Assembly: GCA_025163595.1 (NCBI GenBank)
Contig: CP104100.1
Coordinates: 2,356,001 to 2,420,000 of the forward strand
DNA: 64,000 bases
Direction of reading: 5' to 3'
Origin: Phaeobacter sp. G2
GTDB taxonomy: Bacteria > Pseudomonadota > Alphaproteobacteria > Rhodobacterales > Rhodobacteraceae
In this document: positions 46,600 to 55,376 of the stretch, in pieces
Layout of the letters: each line of letters begins with the position of its first letter
Numbering within the stretch: the first letter of the stretch is position 1
The notes under the pieces: generated by a model
Seen by the model: only the letters and a program-made list of their open reading frames with translations
Databases searched by the model: none
Told to the model about the DNA's origin: nothing
Translations under genes and position numbers: made by a program

Positions 46600-46839
46600 C
46601 TGGAACTCATCTGTTTTATTGCAGGTTGCCTTTGGGTCGCATGGAAGCCCGGCCCAAGGCAAGTGGCACAATCGCCGCGCTTTTCTCACTCTGCCGGCCT
46701 GGCTGTGCTCGGGGGCTTGTTTAACCCAATGTGACAGAGGATATAGAGCCGGTTCGCAGCCGCGGGATATTGCCTTCTGTCTGCAAAAGAGTCAGTTCGG
46801 GCGGCAGCGTGATCCTGCGTGATAAGAGGCATTGACGTT

Positions 46840-47367
46840 TTGAGCTTGTTTGAAACCCTGTCCGAGATGATTGATCTGCGGTCTTTTTCCAATCTGTGGT
46901 ATTGGATTGCCTTAGCGGTTATGTGGTCTACCCTTAGCCATCGCATTCTGGGCGCACCGTTTGACATGGTGCATCGGGCCCGCAAATACGGTGGGCAAGC
47001 GGTGCAGGACCTGGACGATCTGGTGCGTATCAACGTGAACCGTATGATGTTCGTGGTGCGATCCGCCGGGGTCTGGCTGCTCGGGCTTGCCTGTTTTTTC
47101 CTGTCTGCCTTGGCGACCCTTGGCTTCGTGCTGGGGATGGAGATCGCCCAGGCGGTGTTTTTGCTGGTGTTTCCGCTGTCGCTGGTCGTTCTGATTAATC
47201 TGATGACAGCACAGAAAGTTCTTCAAAATGAGGCACAGGGCGAAGACCTTTATAAAGCCATGACAACTTGCCGGTTTTTGATACAGCTTCTGGGTATGAT
47301 TTTTATCTTTGTGACCGCGCTTTGGGGCATGTATCAAAACCTGAATATCGGTCCACTAGGTGGCTAA
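46840..47367 (+). CDS. Small integral membrane protein
   Basis: About 175 residues from TTG 46840 (AAGAGG 10 nt upstream; GTG 46819 possible). Four membrane helices are evident: WYWIALAVMWSTL, VWLLGLACFFLSALATLGFV, AVFLLVFPLSLVVLINLM, and LLGMIFIFVTALWGMY. I recall proteins like this being labelled 'component of SufBCD complex' in roseobacters, but nothing visible here supports a link to iron-sulphur assembly. It precedes mfd by 138 bp on the same strand. Confidence 0.75.
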   Translation: MSLFETLSEMIDLRSFSNLWYWIALAVMWSTLSHRILGAPFDMVHRARKYGGQAVQDLDDLVRINVNRMMFVVRSAGVWLLGLACFFLSALATLGFVLGMEIAQAVFLLVFPLSLVVLINLMTAQKVLQNEAQGEDLYKAMTTCRFLIQLLGMIFIFVTALWGMYQNLNIGPLGG

Positions 47368-47505
47368 CTGCGCGGCGATGTGGGCATTTCTGCGCGCCGT
47401 ATAACGCCGTATAACATGGGGCAGGTGGTCCACTCCCAGCAGTCCAAGAAACGAGCCTGCCTCGGATGAGGTCCAAGAGCAGATGTTTGAGAGGAGAGGC
47501 GCGAT

Positions 47506-50500
47506 ATGGCGCAAAGAGCGATTACCATGGGCGGCGCCCCCGAAGGGTTTGACGCCCGGCTGATCCTGGATGAGCTGGCCAAATCCAGCCAACCCGTCTT
47601 GCATATCGCCCGCGATGACAAACGGATGGAGGCCATGCGGGCCGCGCTTGCGTTTTTTGCGCCAGAAATGCCGGTGCTGATCTTCCCCGGTTGGGACTGT
47701 CTGCCCTATGATCGGGTCTCACCCAATGCGGATGTGGCGGCGGCGCGGATGGCCTGCCTGGCGGCACTGGTGCACCAGATGCCTAAACAGTTCATCCTGT
47801 TGACCACGCTGAATGCCGCCAGCCAGCGGGTGCCGACGCGCGATGTGTTGCGCCAGGCGGCCTTTTCGGCGCGGGTGGATCAGCGGGTTGATGAAAAATC
47901 CCTGCGTGAATTCCTGGTGCGTATGGGTTTTGTGCAAAGCCCCACGGTGATGGAACCGGGGGACTATGCCATTCGCGGCGGCATTATTGATATCTTCCCC
48001 CCGGGCGACAGCGGCCCGGTGCGGCTGGATTTCTTTGGCGATGTTCTGGACGGTATCCGCCGGTTTGATCCCGCCAGTCAGCGCACCACCCAAACCCTGG
48101 ATCTGATCGAACTGGCTCCGGTTTCCGAAGTGATCCTGGATGAGGCCGCCATCACCCGGTTCCGACAGAATTACCGGATCGAGTTTGGCGCCGCCGGCAC
48201 CGATGATCCGCTGTATGAAGCGGTGAGCGCCGGGCGCAAACATCAGGGTATTGAGCATTGGTTGCCATTCTTCCACGATAAACTGGAAACGCTGTTTGAC
48301 TACCTGCCAAAGGCCACGGTCACGATCGACGATCAGGTCACCCCGGCGCGTCTGGCGCGCTGGGACAGCATCGAAGACCAGTACGAGACCCGCAAGATCG
48401 CCATGAGCCAGAAGGGGCGAATGGATACGGTTTACAAACCCACTCCGCCGGGGCTGCTCTATCTGGATGATGCCGCCTGGGAGGAAGCCGTGGCGCCCCT
48501 GCGGCGCATTCAGCTGCATCCTCTGGCGCAGGCCTCGGGGCCAGGTGTGGTGGATGCTGGTGGCCGTATTGGTCGCAACTTCTCGCCCGAGCGGCAGCAG
48601 GAAAATGTCAGCCTTTTTGGGGCATTGGCCGACCACATTAAGGCGCGTCTGCAGGAGGGGCCGGTTGTTGTTGCCTCCTATTCCGAGGGCGCGCGCGAAC
48701 GGCTGACCGGGCTGATCGAGGACGAAGGTCTGGCAGAAGTCATCCCGGTGATGGATGGCACAAGGATCGGAAAATCCGGGCTGCATCTGGCGGTTTGGGC
48801 GCTGGAGCATGGGTTTCAGACCGACGATTTGACGGTAATCTCAGAGCAGGATGTGCTGGGGGACCGGTTGATCCGGGCGCCCAAGAAACGCCGCAAGGCA
48901 GAGAATTTCCTAACCGAAACACAGTCGCTCAGCCCGGGTGATCTGGTGGTGCATGTGGACCATGGCATTGGCCGTTACATGGGGATGGAGGTGGTGCGCG
49001 CCGCCGGGGCCGCCCATGAATGCCTGCTGCTGGAATATGCCGAGGAGTCCAAGCTTTACCTGCCGGTAGAGAATATCGAACTGCTGTCCAAATACGGCCA
49101 CGACGAGGCCTTTCTGGATCGTCTTGGCGGCGGCGCCTGGCAGGCGAAAAAGGCCAAGCTCAAGGAACGCATCCGCGAGATGGCGGATAAGCTTATCCGC
49201 ATTGCCGCCGAACGGGCCCTGCGCCGTGCCCCGGCAATGGATCCGCCACCCCATGCCTGGGAGGAATTCTCGGCTCGCTTCCCCTATCAGGAAACCGACG
49301 ATCAGCTGCGTGCGATTGAGGATGTAATGGCGGACCTGACCTCGGGCCAGCCGATGGACCGGTTGATCTGTGGCGATGTGGGCTTTGGCAAAACCGAAGT
49401 CGCCATGCGGGCAGCCTTTGTGGCGGCCATGTCGGGCGTGCAGGTGGCGGTGATTGCGCCAACCACCCTTTTGGCGCGGCAGCACGCTGCGTCCTTTGCC
49501 GAACGGTTTCGGGGGTTTCCATTGGAGGTCAGACAGTTGTCGCGCTTTGTTACGGCAAAAGAGGCGGCCAAAACCCGCGAAGGCATGGCCAAGGGCACGG
49601 TTGATATCGTCATCGGCACCCATGCCTTGCTGGCCAAAAACATCCGGTTCAACAACCTCGGCCTGTTGATCATCGACGAGGAACAGCACTTTGGTGTTGG
49701 CCACAAAGAACGGCTGAAACAGCTGCGCTCGGATATCCATGTGCTGACCCTGACCGCGACGCCAATCCCGCGCACCCTACAGTTGAGCCTCACCGGGGTG
49801 CGTGATTTGTCGATCATCGGTACGCCACCAGTGGACCGTCTGGCGATCCGCACCTATGTCAGCGAATTTGACGCGGTTACATTGCGCGAGGCGCTGTTGC
49901 GCGAACATTATCGCGGTGGGCAAAGCTTTTACGTGGTGCCCCGCATCTCGGATCTGCCCGAAATCGAGGCCTTCCTGAAAGAGCAATTGCCCGAACTCAG
50001 CTATATGGTGGCCCATGGTCAGATGGCCCCGGGTGAGCTGGATGACCGGATGAACGCCTTTTACGACGGCAAATACGACGTACTGTTGGCGACCACGATT
50101 GTTGAAAGCGGTCTAGATATTCCAACCGCCAATACCATGGTGGTGCATCGTGCCGATATGTTTGGCCTGTCGCAGCTCTATCAGATCCGGGGCCGTGTGG
50201 GCCGCTCCAAGACCCGCGCCTATGCCTATCTCACCACCAAGCCACGCCAACGCCTGACACCGGCCGCAGAAAAGCGCCTGCGGGTGCTGGGCTCGCTTGA
50301 TACTCTGGGCGCCGGCTTTACCCTTGCCAGCCAAGACCTTGATATTCGGGGCGCAGGCAACCTGCTGGGTGAAGAACAATCCGGCCAGATGCGCGACGTC
50401 GGATATGAGCTGTACCAGTCGATGCTGGAAGAGGCGATTGCCAAGATCCGTTCCGGTGAGCTGGAAGGCTTGAGCGACGGGGATGAGCAATGGGCGCCGC

Positions 50501-50961
50501 AGATTAACCTGGGCGTGCCGGTGTTGATCCCAGAGGCCTATGTGCCGGACCTTGATGTGCGCCTGGGGCTGTATCGCCGTCTTTCCTCCCTAACCACCAA
50601 GGTGGAGCTGGAAGGTTTTGCCGCTGAGCTGATTGACCGATTTGGAAAATTGCCAAAAGAAGTCAATACCTTGATGCTGGTTGTTCGCATCAAGGCCATG
50701 TGCAAACGCGCAGGCATTTCCAAACTGGACGCAGGCCCCAAGGGCGCGACACTACAGTTCCACAATGACAAATTTGCCTCGCCGCAGGGGCTGGTTGACT
50801 TCATTCAGGGGCAAAATGGTCTGGCCAAGGTCAAGGACAACAAAATCGTGGTGCGCCGCGACTGGAAGAAGGACAGCGACAAAATCAAAGGTGCCTTTGC
50901 CATCGCTCGCGATCTGGCAGAGCGTTTGATTGCCGAACGGAAAAAAGCCAAGGCCAAATAG
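47506..50961 (+). CDS. mfd: Transcription-repair coupling factor Mfd
   Basis: 1151 residues, full length. The UvrB-like N-terminal domains run to about 380; the RNA-polymerase-interacting domain begins SLSPGDLVVHVDHGIGRYMG. The RecG-like translocase has Walker A GDVGFGKTEVAMRAA, DEEQHFGVGHKE, and TATPIPRTLQLSLTG, and the TRG motif region follows (GRVGRSKTRAYAYL). A C-terminal D7 domain closes it. It removes stalled RNA polymerase and recruits UvrA. GAGAGGAG precedes ATG 47506. Confidence 0.97.
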   Translation: MAQRAITMGGAPEGFDARLILDELAKSSQPVLHIARDDKRMEAMRAALAFFAPEMPVLIFPGWDCLPYDRVSPNADVAAARMACLAALVHQMPKQFILLTTLNAASQRVPTRDVLRQAAFSARVDQRVDEKSLREFLVRMGFVQSPTVMEPGDYAIRGGIIDIFPPGDSGPVRLDFFGDVLDGIRRFDPASQRTTQTLDLIELAPVSEVILDEAAITRFRQNYRIEFGAAGTDDPLYEAVSAGRKHQGIEHWLPFFHDKLETLFDYLPKATVTIDDQVTPARLARWDSIEDQYETRKIAMSQKGRMDTVYKPTPPGLLYLDDAAWEEAVAPLRRIQLHPLAQASGPGVVDAGGRIGRNFSPERQQENVSLFGALADHIKARLQEGPVVVASYSEGARERLTGLIEDEGLAEVIPVMDGTRIGKSGLHLAVWALEHGFQTDDLTVISEQDVLGDRLIRAPKKRRKAENFLTETQSLSPGDLVVHVDHGIGRYMGMEVVRAAGAAHECLLLEYAEESKLYLPVENIELLSKYGHDEAFLDRLGGGAWQAKKAKLKERIREMADKLIRIAAERALRRAPAMDPPPHAWEEFSARFPYQETDDQLRAIEDVMADLTSGQPMDRLICGDVGFGKTEVAMRAAFVAAMSGVQVAVIAPTTLLARQHAASFAERFRGFPLEVRQLSRFVTAKEAAKTREGMAKGTVDIVIGTHALLAKNIRFNNLGLLIIDEEQHFGVGHKERLKQLRSDIHVLTLTATPIPRTLQLSLTGVRDLSIIGTPPVDRLAIRTYVSEFDAVTLREALLREHYRGGQSFYVVPRISDLPEIEAFLKEQLPELSYMVAHGQMAPGELDDRMNAFYDGKYDVLLATTIVESGLDIPTANTMVVHRADMFGLSQLYQIRGRVGRSKTRAYAYLTTKPRQRLTPAAEKRLRVLGSLDTLGAGFTLASQDLDIRGAGNLLGEEQSGQMRDVGYELYQSMLEEAIAKIRSGELEGLSDGDEQWAPQINLGVPVLIPEAYVPDLDVRLGLYRRLSSLTTKVELEGFAAELIDRFGKLPKEVNTLMLVVRIKAMCKRAGISKLDAGPKGATLQFHNDKFASPQGLVDFIQGQNGLAKVKDNKIVVRRDWKKDSDKIKGAFAIARDLAERLIAERKKAKAK

Positions 50962-50971
50962 GGCCTTGGCT
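50940..50971 (-). terminator. Terminator of the TPR gene inside the mfd 3' end
   Basis: A 10-bp perfect stem (AGCCAAGGCC 50946-50955 with GGCCTTGGCT 50962-50971), read on the minus strand followed by TTTTTT. The stem includes the last codons and stop of mfd. Confidence 0.8.
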
Positions 50972-50997
50972 ACTCATCGTCCCTGAAATCTGCGGCG

Positions 50998-52671
50998 TTA
51001 CGCGCTGCAGCAGTTTGAGGGGCGCATAGCCTCCTGGGCGCAGCCGCAGGAGGCAAAGACCCCATCCGAGCGCGCCTGGGCAAGGTCGAGCTTTTGTTTG
51101 ATGTGATGGATCTCAATCGTCTCGCCGCGCGCTTGCAGACAGTCGTGTAGGCCTTTGAGACTCCACACATTATCCGGATGAACAGAGGCGCGCGACAGGG
51201 TGTCGTCAAGCCCGAGATCGGCACGGTAAACCGCTTCGGCCTCCGCCACGTGGCCCTGCTCCAATAGCAGTGCCCCTAGCGCGTGACGGGTGGGCTGCAT
51301 CCAACCCCAGGGTTCATCATAGGGCAGAGTGTCGTCCAAGGCGACCGAGCGGCGCAGGTGGTCGTAGGCCGTGGCGTAGTTTTCCTTGCGATATTCAATC
51401 TCACCGCGCAGCATTTCGCGGGCGATCTCTAACAGATCCACCACCCGGTTGTTGTGCATCAGGCGGCTTTCCGGCACCCGGGCCTTGGCTGCGAGAAAGT
51501 GCTGCTCTTCCGCTTCGGCCTCTGCCACGCGGCCAGTGGCTGCATAGCCGATGGCGCGGGCGTAATGGGTGGTTGCCGTGAGAGTGCAGTAAAGCTTTGG
51601 ATCTTGCGGCAATTCCAGAGCGATGCAGTCCTCCCAGCGGCCAAATCGGATCAGGATATGGGGGTGCATCGCCATATAGGATTCAAAATAGTCCGCCATC
51701 GGTGGGCTCTCAATGCGTAGCATCTCTTCGGGGGTGGTCTGCCATAACCCGGCGTTGGCCTGCAGGGCGGGTTCCATTTGTCCAAGGAAAAGAGCGCCAT
51801 AGATGACGAAGTGATAGTCGTGCTGGCGGTAGCCCGTGTAGATGTTATAGGCGCCTTCGCGGGCGTAGTATTTCAGATCTGCCTTGATCGCTTCTTCGTT
51901 CCAAAGCACCACGTCATGATAGTTGCCGCACAGCACATCAATATGAGTGGGCATATGCACCAGATGCCCGGCATCCGGCACCAGGCGGCGCAATACATCC
52001 GCAGCCTTGAGCGCCTTTTCCGGTGTGGGCGACATCTCCATCAGATGCACATAGAGATGTAACAGGCCGGGGTGCTGCATGGCGCCTGGGGCGGTGGCCA
52101 TGGCGGCTTCGAGTACCTGCTGCGCCTCCAGCGTCGCAGCCCCCTTGGCCGGGGCGCCGGATTTCAGATCCCACATCTTCCAGGGGGTGAGGTTGAGCAG
52201 GCTTTCGGCATAAACCGTGCGCAGGTCGAGATGGTCGTCACAGCTGGCAAAGGCCGCGCGCATGGCATCGGCAAAGTCATAATCCCAGGCATGCATGTCA
52301 TCGGCCAGCGCGCGCTGTGGATAGCGCGCCCGAAGGGCCTTGATCAGCAGGGTTTCGGCTGTGGTGCAGCCTGCTGAATGCTCCAGCGCCGCCTGGCTGG
52401 CATCATAGGCGATGGCGAGGGCTTCGGCGCGACTGGGCTGATCGTGTAGCGCCCAGGGCATGTTGTAATTGGGGCCAGAGGCGTAGGACAGCCCCCAATG
52501 GGCCATGGCGCAGGCAGGATCATGGGACAGCGCCTGTTTGAAACAAGCGACGGCCTCTTGGTGGTTGTAGCCATAGGTCCAGATCAATCCGCGATCAAAC
52601 CACAGCTGCGCCTCTGGGGATGTGGTGGTGATTGGGCTTGAATAGCTGCCCAGATCATACGGATATTCCAT
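50998..52671 (-). CDS. Large TPR-repeat protein with cysteine-rich C-terminus
   Basis: 557 residues; helical repeats throughout (YGYNHQEAVACFKQALSHDP is a typical TPR). Conserved-looking blocks include HLVHMPTHIDVLCGNYHD and YRQHDYHFVIYGALFLGQ. It ends in FASCGCAQEAMRPSNCCSA, five cysteines in the last 20 residues, a possible metal or thiol site. No signal peptide, so cytoplasmic. ATG 52671 has GAGAGG upstream. I recall such proteins as widespread but uncharacterised. Function unknown. Confidence 0.85.
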   Translation of the reverse strand: MEYPYDLGSYSSPITTTSPEAQLWFDRGLIWTYGYNHQEAVACFKQALSHDPACAMAHWGLSYASGPNYNMPWALHDQPSRAEALAIAYDASQAALEHSAGCTTAETLLIKALRARYPQRALADDMHAWDYDFADAMRAAFASCDDHLDLRTVYAESLLNLTPWKMWDLKSGAPAKGAATLEAQQVLEAAMATAPGAMQHPGLLHLYVHLMEMSPTPEKALKAADVLRRLVPDAGHLVHMPTHIDVLCGNYHDVVLWNEEAIKADLKYYAREGAYNIYTGYRQHDYHFVIYGALFLGQMEPALQANAGLWQTTPEEMLRIESPPMADYFESYMAMHPHILIRFGRWEDCIALELPQDPKLYCTLTATTHYARAIGYAATGRVAEAEAEEQHFLAAKARVPESRLMHNNRVVDLLEIAREMLRGEIEYRKENYATAYDHLRRSVALDDTLPYDEPWGWMQPTRHALGALLLEQGHVAEAEAVYRADLGLDDTLSRASVHPDNVWSLKGLHDCLQARGETIEIHHIKQKLDLAQARSDGVFASCGCAQEAMRPSNCCSA

Positions 52672-52808
52672 AAAAACCTCTCCAAATATCTGGCTGAAAT
52701 ATTCAAAGAGGTTAGGAGTTTTGCGGCGCTGCGGCAAGACAGTGCGCCGTGTCAGGTTTCAGTTTGTAGGGCGCACCAGTGATGCGCCCCGATCCAAAAG
52801 ATCCGTGG

Positions 52809-54029
52809 CTAGGGCACAAGCCGTGCCTCGACCCGGGCGATGTGTAGCATGATCAGGTAGCCAAGGCCGGACATAACCAGAATTCCCAGGGTGACTGGCA
52901 ACAGCGTGCCATCAAACAACAGCCCGATAGGCGCTGCAATGATGGCACCACAGACCGTAGAAATCGCACCAATGACCGAAGCGGCCATGCCGGCGATATG
53001 GCCCATGGGTTCCATCGCCATTGCATTGAGATTGCCCAGAGTGGTGCCTGCCATAAAGAACACGCTGGTTTGCCAGGCGACGAACAGCCCAAAGGCCACA
53101 GCGCCGGGGAGTGGCAGGCTTTCGAGGGTCAACATGACAGCCGAGAGGACGATCTGCCCGGCCAGAGACCAGGTCACAATGCGGCGCATGCCGATACGCA
53201 CCACAACAGAGGCATTCAACACGCTGGCGCTGCCCGACATCAGGGCCACTAGGCTGAACCAAAAGGGAAAACTGTCAGCGCGATCAAAAATGATGTCATA
53301 GATCGGCTGAACCATGGTGATCATGGTGAACAGGATGGCCAGGCAGAGGGTCTGCACCAGAATCGACAGGCGCACGGTTGGGTGCTGCACCATCTCCTTG
53401 ACCGCAGCAATCATCAGCGGAACACGAAAGGGGCGCCGGTTTTCTATCGCCAGTGGCTCGGGCAGGCGCAGCATGGTCCACAGGGAAATGATGATCGCAA
53501 ACAGAGCAAACGCGGCAAAAATGCCCCGCCAGCCGGCGATGAGAATGACAAACTGCCCCAGCATCGGTGCAATTGCGGGCACCAGGGTAAAGATCATCAT
53601 GGCAATGGACATCATCCGCGCCATCTCACGCCCGGAATACAAATCACGCACAATGGCCAGGGCAACAACCCGTGGGCCGGCAGCGCCCAATCCCATGGTC
53701 AGCCGGGCAAAAAGGACAAGTTCCAGTGAGGAAGAAGCCCAGGCCACCCCGGCCGAGACGATATAGACCAGCGCGCCGACCACGATCACGGGCTTACGTC
53801 CAAAGGCATCCGAAAGCGGGCCGGTAAAAAAGGTACCAATGCCCATGCCTAGGACAAATGAGGTCAGGATCAACTGGGCCTGATTGATGTCATCGGGGCT
53901 CAGTTGTGCGCCAATTTCCGGCAGAGCCGGCAGCATGGCGTCAATAGAAAAAGCAATCGTGGCCATCATCATCGCAACCAGAGAAATGAACTCGGCCTTG
54001 GACATGGCTTGGGCGGGTTTCGTCGTCAT
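52809..54029 (-). CDS. Bcr/CflA family drug-efflux MFS transporter
   Basis: 406 residues, twelve membrane helices. The MFS loop motif GPLSDAFGRKPVI and the TMH1 motif FSIDAMLPALPEIG are typical of Bcr/CflA proton antiporters exporting bicyclomycin, chloramphenicol or sulphonamides. AGGA precedes ATG 54029; the upstream ATG 54041 is less likely. Substrate unknown. It stands alone on the minus strand. Confidence 0.9.
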   Translation of the reverse strand: MTTKPAQAMSKAEFISLVAMMMATIAFSIDAMLPALPEIGAQLSPDDINQAQLILTSFVLGMGIGTFFTGPLSDAFGRKPVIVVGALVYIVSAGVAWASSSLELVLFARLTMGLGAAGPRVVALAIVRDLYSGREMARMMSIAMMIFTLVPAIAPMLGQFVILIAGWRGIFAAFALFAIIISLWTMLRLPEPLAIENRRPFRVPLMIAAVKEMVQHPTVRLSILVQTLCLAILFTMITMVQPIYDIIFDRADSFPFWFSLVALMSGSASVLNASVVVRIGMRRIVTWSLAGQIVLSAVMLTLESLPLPGAVAFGLFVAWQTSVFFMAGTTLGNLNAMAMEPMGHIAGMAASVIGAISTVCGAIIAAPIGLLFDGTLLPVTLGILVMSGLGYLIMLHIARVEARLVP

Positions 54030-54267
54030 TGGGATCCTCATAAGAGACTTCGGGGATCCTGAAATTGAATCCGGACCGGGCCTCGATAAGGGCGGGTATC
54101 ACGCGAGCCAGCCAGAGGCCAAGGCTCAAAATGCACAAGGGTATGTGCATTGTTGTCTTGTGAATTACTTTGGCCAGGGCGCAGACCTAGGCAGAGGCGA
54201 CGAGATGAAACGGGAGGTCAAGGCTTCAATCCCTCATCGGGCGCGGCGAGGTCCTTAAATCCAATAG

Positions 54268-54693
54268 CTATTTTTGCCCGGATGGATCTTGCGGGCTAGA
54301 GGGCAGCCCACCCTGATGGGGTGCACTCTGACTCGGGCGATGGGGTTGGTCGTCTTTATTGGCAACCACATCTTCTTCGCCCTCCTTATGGCGACCAAGG
54401 CGGGCAAAAAGCCATTCGTTGTGCTCTTGCCGTTTGAGCAGCTGGATCTTGGCAAATTCATGGATGGCGAGGGCAAAAACGCCCAAACCGCCAAAAATCA
54501 AAAAGGTCGTGGCCAGCTTGCCCGCCGCGGTGATCGGCACCAGATTTCCATAGCCAACGGTAGAGATGGTCACGATGGTAAAAAAATAGGAATCCAGCCA
54601 GCTCCAACCTTCGACAATGCGAAAAAACACCGTGCTGCCAGAGATGATAACCAGCAGCGAAACAAAGATTGTCATGCGCCTGAGTTGGCTCAT
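54268..54693 (-). CDS. Two-helix potassium channel protein
   Basis: 141 residues. A first helix (MTIFVSLLVIISGSTVFF), pore helix and selectivity filter TVGYG (residues 45-49), and second helix (LATTFLIFGGLGVFALAIHEFA). A cytoplasmic tail of about 55 residues is charged and proline-rich with no RCK domain. It overlaps the DsbA gene by 4 nt and is the last gene of that operon. It would act as a K+ channel tetramer in the inner membrane; gating unknown. Confidence 0.9.
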   Translation of the reverse strand: MSQLRRMTIFVSLLVIISGSTVFFRIVEGWSWLDSYFFTIVTISTVGYGNLVPITAAGKLATTFLIFGGLGVFALAIHEFAKIQLLKRQEHNEWLFARLGRHKEGEEDVVANKDDQPHRPSQSAPHQGGLPSSPQDPSGQK

Positions 54694-55373
54694 GCATCCT
54701 CCTCAGGCGATTGAATTTGCTGCATGATATCTGCGATGATCTGTTTCCACATTTCAGGCTGCTGGGCACCTGGAACCGCATGCTGATTGGCAATGATAAA
54801 GGTGGGAACCGAAGATACGCCCATCTTGCGTGAATGGGCGTCACGGTTGCGGATGTCGTCGGCGTCATTGGCTCCAGACAAAAGCTGACGCACGACATCG
54901 GCTTCCATGCCGACTTTTTCTGCGATCTCAACCAGTACTTCGTGATCGCCAATATCGCGGGCCTGAGCAAAATAGGCATCAAACAGCGCATCGACCATGG
55001 CACCCTGTTTGCCCTCGATCCCGGCCCAGTGGATCAGACGGTGGGCATCAATCGTGTTCGGGGTGCGCTGCATGCCTTCAAAATCAATGTTTAGGCCTGC
55101 CTTTTCGGCGTGTTCGACCACCGGAGCATAGGCCCGGACTGCGGCCTCTTTACCACCAAACTTGCCTTCCAGATAGGCCCGGCGTCCCATGCCCTCGGAG
55201 GGCATGTCTGGGTTCAGCTGAAAGGGGTGCCATTCAATCACAAAGGGGTGATCGGGGATTTCGGCCAGGGCTTTGTCCAGATGCGTCTTGCCGATATAGC
55301 ACCAGGGGCAGATCGGGTCGGAAATGATGTCGAGCTTGACGGTAGGCAACGAGGCAGTCAGATCAGCGGTCAT
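54690..55373 (-). CDS. DsbA/FrnE-family thiol oxidoreductase
   Basis: 227 residues. The active site CPWC (22-25, SDPICPWCYIGK) is in a thioredoxin fold with helical insertion; VSSVPTFIIANQHAVPGAQ holds the cis-proline. No signal peptide, so this is the cytoplasmic FrnE-like branch rather than periplasmic DsbA. It lies between a ligase gene (3-nt gap) and the channel gene (4-nt overlap). Substrate unknown. Confidence 0.92.
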   Translation of the reverse strand: MTADLTASLPTVKLDIISDPICPWCYIGKTHLDKALAEIPDHPFVIEWHPFQLNPDMPSEGMGRRAYLEGKFGGKEAAVRAYAPVVEHAEKAGLNIDFEGMQRTPNTIDAHRLIHWAGIEGKQGAMVDALFDAYFAQARDIGDHEVLVEIAEKVGMEADVVRQLLSGANDADDIRNRDAHSRKMGVSSVPTFIIANQHAVPGAQQPEMWKQIIADIMQQIQSPEEDA

Positions 55374-55376
55374 GGG

